Positions 55,909-60,843 of a DNA stretch of 60,843 nucleotides are shown here, piece after piece (positions within the stretch are counted from its first letter, which is position 1; each line of letters opens with the position of its first letter). The notes beneath the pieces were generated by a model, which made no database searches, had not been told where the DNA came from, and worked only from the letters and a program-made list of their open reading frames with translations. Origin of the DNA: Alterluteimonas quercicellularis (GTDB lineage Bacteria; Pseudomonadota; Gammaproteobacteria; Xanthomonadales; Xanthomonadaceae); assembly GCF_021191635.1 (NCBI RefSeq), contig NZ_JAIWPR010000038.1, positions 1 to 60,843 on the forward strand, read 5' to 3'. The translations under genes were made by a program, and so were the position numbers.

Positions 55909-58553
55909 CACCAGTGCTTCGACACGCTGATGCTCAGGAATCGACCGACCGGCGAATAGTTGGTCGAGTCATACGGCGGATTGATGGACGAGGTCGGAAC
56001 GTACAACGGTGGTGCGCGATCGAGCAGATTCGACGCCGACAGCGCGAGGTCCAGGCCCGACCACGCTCCATGCCGCTCGTCAGTGGTGTAGCGCAACGTC
56101 GTGTCGAGGGTGGTGAACGACGCCCCCTTGCTCCCGTCTACGGAATTTGTGACACCATCAGCGTAGTTGGCGAAGGTCGATGCGGACAATCCGCCCTGAC
56201 TCCAGACAGCGCCGATCCGACCACTGAGCTTCGCCGGATAGAACAGCATCCCCGACAGGTCGGCGACATGGTCGTTCACGGTGGCGCGTTGCGCGCTGTC
56301 CAGCCAGCTGAGCGCGCCATGGAATGTCATCCGGCCTGCCCCGAGATCGATCCGGTACGAACCGGAGAAGTCGAGCCCCTTGACCCGCTGCGCGACCGTG
56401 TTGATATAGCGGTTGAAGGCAATCGCAACGACCTGCTGCGGGTCGTATGGCATGCCGGTGAAATTGCTGAACTGAGAACTGGCGATGATGCTCGCTTGTT
56501 CTTCGGCAGTCGGCGAGTAGTCGATGAAGCCCGCATAGGCAGGATTGCTCAACGCCTGTGCCTGGTAGACCAAGGGCTGCGCGATCCGCCCGCTGAGATC
56601 GATGTCGAACCAGCCCAGCTCCATCTCGAGCGCCGGCAACGCCTCGGGATGAAACCTGATCGAGGCGCTCCAGGTCCGTGCCCGCTCGGGGTCGAGATCG
56701 GGATTTCCGCCATATGGCACCAGGACCGTGGCGTCTGCGGGATAGCCGCTGCCACCGAGTGCGGCAGCAGAATAGAGATAGGCGGACTGCATTTGATGCA
56801 GTTGCAGGAGCGTGGGCGCCTTGAACGATCTCCCCCAGGATGCTGTCACCGTGACGTCCGCATTTGGCGCGTAGACCACGCCGAGCTTGGGGGTGGTGAC
56901 CCCACCGGAACTGTCATAGTCCTCTCCGCGCACGGCCGCTGTCAGCGCCAGCCGCTCCACGCCGGGAATGTTGTTGTCAGCGCCGATCAGCGGCAGATTG
57001 ATCTCGGCATAGGCGAAGCGGCTGGCATCGTCGCCATCGGTGGCAACCGCGCCGCTGAGCAGACTGCCCTGCACGAACTCGTTACGTCGGTAGCCGGCAC
57101 CCGCCGCCAGCCGTACATCTCCCGCGGGCAGCGTGAACAACGGACCCTCGGCACCGATCTCGTAGCTCACGCTCGTGTTGCGATAGCGAGTGCTGGCCAG
57201 TCGCGTCTCCACCCCCGTCGCCCGATTGACCAATCCCAGACCGGAGATGGTGTCGTCGCGCCCCCATGTCGCGCCGAGCGAGAGCATCCAGTCGTGCGCG
57301 AGCGAGACTTCGATCGAGGGCGAGACGAAGGTCATCGTCGACTCGGCCGTGGCCGGGATGTACTGGGTCGGATACGCCGGATAGTAGGTGAGCTGGTCGC
57401 GCTCGGTCCTGAGTGCATCCAGGCGCAACTCGACACGGTTGCCAAGCCATTGGTGGCCGCTGAACAGACCACTGCGCAGTTCGCTGCGCGGATAGAGCGT
57501 CGTGGGTCCGTCGAGGTGACGGGTGTAGCGGCGTTGATCTGAGTAGATCGGGTCGACGGAGGAATCCTTCCAGGTCGCGATGAATCCGCCATCCATCCAG
57601 TTCGCACCTCCGGTGACGGTGTATGAGCGCGTTCCCAACCCGCCATCCGTCGCGCCGCCATAGCGTGCGCCGACGGTCAGGCCGTCATAGTCTCGCCGCA
57701 GGATCACATTGCCCACGCCGCCCACGGCGTCGGAACCATAGATCGCCGATGCGCCGTCGGGAATGATCTCGAGTCGATCGACCGCTTCGACCGGAATGGC
57801 GTCGATATCGACCGCCTGGACGAATCCGCTGTAGGCGAGCCGCCGGCCGTTGAGCAGTGTGAGCGTGGCATCGGGCCCCAGGCCGCGCAAGTTGAGCGCC
57901 GAACCACCCGAGATGTTCTGGTTGCCGATGCCGCCGCCTTCGGCGCCGGCGACGATGCCCGGGTTCTGGCCACCGGAAAAATTCTGCGGCAAGCTACGAA
58001 TCACCTCGCCCAGGTCGGAGAAACCCTCTTCTGTAATGCGCTCGGCGCCGATCGTGATGACCGGAGACGGTGTCGATCCACCGCGGATGCGGGTGCCGGT
58101 GACGGTGATGCCGCTCAATTCCTGGGCCTCACCCTGTGCCGGCGGCCCGCTGGCCGGAGAACTGCGGGTCTCCGGCCTCGGCGCGGGCGCCACCGCCTGC
58201 TTCTTCAACACCAGGGTCTGCGCATTGATCCGCTGATATCCGAGTCCGCTCCCCGACAGCAACCTGCCCAGCGCGTCTTCCGCTGCATAGCGCCCCCGCA
58301 CTGCTTGTACCTTCACGTCCTGCAGCAACGGCTGCTCGCTGACGACCTGCAGACCGCTCTGTTCTGCGAAACGATCGAGCGCGACCGATAGCTCGCCGGC
58401 CGGAATGTCGAAGTCGACCATTGCGGCCGTCGAAGATCGCGATTGGGCGTGGACGTGCGCGTGCGGCAGCGCACCCGCGGCAGCGACGGCAAGCGACAAC
58501 ATGAGACAGTGCGACAGCCGGCTGAAGCGGACGTGCGGCTCGCGGTTCCCCAT
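55908..58553 (-). CDS. STN-domain TonB-dependent receptor, lasso peptide uptake candidate
   Basis: The 881-residue protein has a signal peptide (LMLSLAVAAAGALPHAHVHA) and an STN domain (about 45-120, MVDFDIPAGELSVALDRFAE, LLSGSGLGYQRINAQTLVLK) that signals to FecR. A TonB box region (ITVTGTRIRGGS, about 150), plug (NISGGSALNLRGLGPDATLT, IIPDGASAIYGSDAVGGVGN) and barrel ending RFLSISVSKHW follow. The STN domain plus downstream isopeptidase and upstream FecR/FecI fit a transducing receptor that imports a lasso peptide and induces its own locus. The gene stop overlaps the isopeptidase start. Confidence 0.9.
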   Translation of the reverse strand: MGNREPHVRFSRLSHCLMLSLAVAAAGALPHAHVHAQSRSSTAAMVDFDIPAGELSVALDRFAEQSGLQVVSEQPLLQDVKVQAVRGRYAAEDALGRLLSGSGLGYQRINAQTLVLKKQAVAPAPRPETRSSPASGPPAQGEAQELSGITVTGTRIRGGSTPSPVITIGAERITEEGFSDLGEVIRSLPQNFSGGQNPGIVAGAEGGGIGNQNISGGSALNLRGLGPDATLTLLNGRRLAYSGFVQAVDIDAIPVEAVDRLEIIPDGASAIYGSDAVGGVGNVILRRDYDGLTVGARYGGATDGGLGTRSYTVTGGANWMDGGFIATWKDSSVDPIYSDQRRYTRHLDGPTTLYPRSELRSGLFSGHQWLGNRVELRLDALRTERDQLTYYPAYPTQYIPATAESTMTFVSPSIEVSLAHDWMLSLGATWGRDDTISGLGLVNRATGVETRLASTRYRNTSVSYEIGAEGPLFTLPAGDVRLAAGAGYRRNEFVQGSLLSGAVATDGDDASRFAYAEINLPLIGADNNIPGVERLALTAAVRGEDYDSSGGVTTPKLGVVYAPNADVTVTASWGRSFKAPTLLQLHQMQSAYLYSAAALGGSGYPADATVLVPYGGNPDLDPERARTWSASIRFHPEALPALEMELGWFDIDLSGRIAQPLVYQAQALSNPAYAGFIDYSPTAEEQASIIASSQFSNFTGMPYDPQQVVAIAFNRYINTVAQRVKGLDFSGSYRIDLGAGRMTFHGALSWLDSAQRATVNDHVADLSGMLFYPAKLSGRIGAVWSQGGLSASTFANYADGVTNSVDGSKGASFTTLDTTLRYTTDERHGAWSGLDLALSASNLLDRAPPLYVPTSSINPPYDSTNYSPVGRFLSISVSKHW

Positions 58554-58583
58554 TGGGCATTCTCTCTGGCTGGCGATGGGCAG

Positions 58584-58608
58584 GTGTCACGCCACCATGT
58601 CGTGACAC
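58584..58608. promoter_or_regulatory. 8-bp inverted repeat before the lasso-locus receptor gene
   Basis: GTGTCACG (58584-58591) and CGTGACAC (58601-58608) are perfect inverted arms with a 9-base spacer. They lie 31 bp upstream of the receptor start and 74 bp after the fecR-like stop. This could be an operator or an mRNA hairpin between the two genes. No T-run follows. Confidence 0.5.
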
Positions 58609-58681
58609 TCCAGAGACATACGCGCCCGCAGCGAAACCCCACACCCCTGCCGCGTCCCCGGCGCGGTCGCCTGCCATCGCC

Positions 58682-59684
58682 TCAACGGCGATGGAGCCGG
58701 ATCTCCTGCCTGCCCTCCTCGACCCGCAACGGCAGCACTGCGCCCAGGGCCGCGACCATCGCGTCGGCGTCGCCGGCGATGAAATTGCCGTGCACCGGCA
58801 GGTCGGCCAGGGCGGGATCGCCCAGCACCACCTTGCGTGTAGCGTAGCGGTTGGCTTCCGCCACCACCTCGGCCAAGGGCGTGCCACGGAAGATCAGGCG
58901 ACCACGGCTCCACCCCAGGACCGCGTCGGTATCCGCCTCGCGCAACATCCAGTTTGCCTCGGTCTCCGACCAGCGCAGTTCCTGGCCCGGCTGCAGACGG
59001 GCCTGCTGGCGACGACCGTCCGGTGCCTCCCGGGTCACGGTCACCGCGCCTTCGGCCAGGGTGACGATGATCTGACGACCCTCGTGTTGCACCTGGAAGC
59101 GCGTGCCCAGCGCGGTGATGCTGCCTGTGCCCGCATGCACCACGAACGGGCGTGAGGCATCGTGTGCGACCTCGAACAGGGCACGGCCTTCGCTCAGCTC
59201 CAGGCTGCGCTGGCGCCTGCCGAAGCGCACGGCGACGCGGCTGCCGGTGTCGAGCTGCAACGCGCTCCCGTCTTCCAACGCGACCCGTCTGCCTTGTTCG
59301 CTGGCTGCGTAATTCAACTCGTGCACGGACGACAGGATCGAAGCCATCTGCATCCCCAACAACGCAAGAAGCGCCACGCTTGCAACCGCCGCCCATCGTG
59401 ACCAGCGGCGCCGAGGCTGGACCAGGCCGGCGGGTCGCCGCCGCACCTGCTGCATCAGCGCCTGCAGGCGCGCATCGCCTTCAGCCAGGGCGTCCACGCT
59501 CGACAGCAGCCGCTCGGTCGCGGCATAGGCCTCGGCATTGCCCGGACGCGCGTGCCAGCGCGCGAACGCCTGCCGCTCCAGGTCCAAGCAATCCGCAGCG
59601 TTCAGGCGCGCATACCAGGCTTCGGCCTGTGCGCGCGCGTCCGCCGGCGACGGCACGACGCCCCTGATACCTGCCAATGCTGGA

Positions 59685-59695
<11 letters not shown>
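58682..59695 (-). CDS. FecR-like anti-sigma/sigma regulator
   Basis: I start at the ATG at 59695 (MSSDPALAGIRGVVPSPADA), which overlaps the sigma gene by 11 bp; a start at 59710 is possible. The 337-residue protein has an N-terminal DUF4880-like region (about 20-70, AEAWYARLNAADCLDLERQA, FARWHARPGN), one membrane helix (about 100-120, WAAVASVALLALLGMQMASI) and a periplasmic FecR domain (about 130-240, VALEDGSALQLDTGSRVAVR, VHAGTGSITALGTRFQV). A DUF4974-like end follows (FRGTPLAEVVAEANRYATRK). It receives the STN signal and controls the FecI-like factor. Confidence 0.93.
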
Positions 59696-60840
<1,145 letters not shown>

Positions 60841-60843
60841 GCG

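Overview
The window is GC-rich chromosomal DNA (a 60-base sample at 27121-27180 has 49 G/C) and looks like the family Xanthomonadaceae/Lysobacteraceae (Lysobacter-Luteimonas-Xanthomonas relatives). The evidence is the ruvB-ybgC-tolQRAB-pal-cpoB order, an Anbu/ATP-grasp/alpha-E operon, TonB-dependent receptors, an SAH riboswitch on ahcY, and many dispersed 'AGGAGCGCGCTCGCGCGCGAC'-type and 'CCGGGGTCAGAGTC'-type palindromic repeats. No rRNA, tRNA, CRISPR array or transposase was recognised.

Layout. 1-6.0 kb (minus): cell-envelope Tol-Pal operon with ruvB and ybgC. 6.0-11.0 kb (minus): a DUF418 membrane protein, a luciferase-like oxidoreductase, an enlarged M48 membrane protease and LemA. 11.1-12.5 kb (plus): an exported beta-lactamase-fold hydrolase. 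12.8-13.3 kb (minus): a Lys/Ala-rich histone H1-like protein, followed by about 1 kb without a convincing gene. 14.3-17.4 kb (minus): gcvH, gcvT, and an NfeD/SPFH pair. 17.5-19.7 kb (plus): an ECF sigma factor, a membrane anti-sigma candidate and a PDZ protein. 19.7-20.2 kb: a repeat array with a G12C21 tract that is probably an assembly error. 20.2-31.8 kb: an organosulfur scavenging cluster with a CysB-like regulator, TonB receptor, ABC importer, MFS transporter, rhodanese, TauD-type dioxygenase, second LysR regulator and cysteine synthase. 32.0-36.3 kb (minus): a Fur-box-preceded heme uptake operon. 36.4-44.3 kb: aldo/keto reductase, nucleoside transporter, ribokinase, DusB, a DUF457-like membrane protein, an LpxH-like phosphoesterase and an OlsF-like fused acyltransferase. 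44.5-53.5 kb: metK, the Anbu operon, an S9 peptidase and riboswitch-controlled ahcY.

The most unusual part is 53.55-60.55 kb. The last 289 bp of the ahcY gene, with 3 bases beyond its stop, occurs a second time at the right edge of the window (291 of 292 bases identical, offset 7,293 bp). Between the copies lies a lower-GC block (34 G/C of 60 at 56401-56460) read entirely on the minus strand: FecI-like sigma factor, FecR-like anti-sigma factor, STN-domain TonB receptor, and a peptidase resembling AtxE2-type lasso peptide isopeptidases. No lasso precursor or B/C maturation genes are visible. This looks like a mobile or horizontally acquired module for sensing, importing and linearising a lasso peptide, placed at the 3' end of ahcY.

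Several parts touch the same metabolism. metK makes S-adenosylmethionine, ahcY removes S-adenosylhomocysteine under riboswitch control, and the organosulfur cluster can feed sulfur to cysteine. Iron and heme are covered by the hemP operon. Function calls come from motif recognition by eye; no database search was run.
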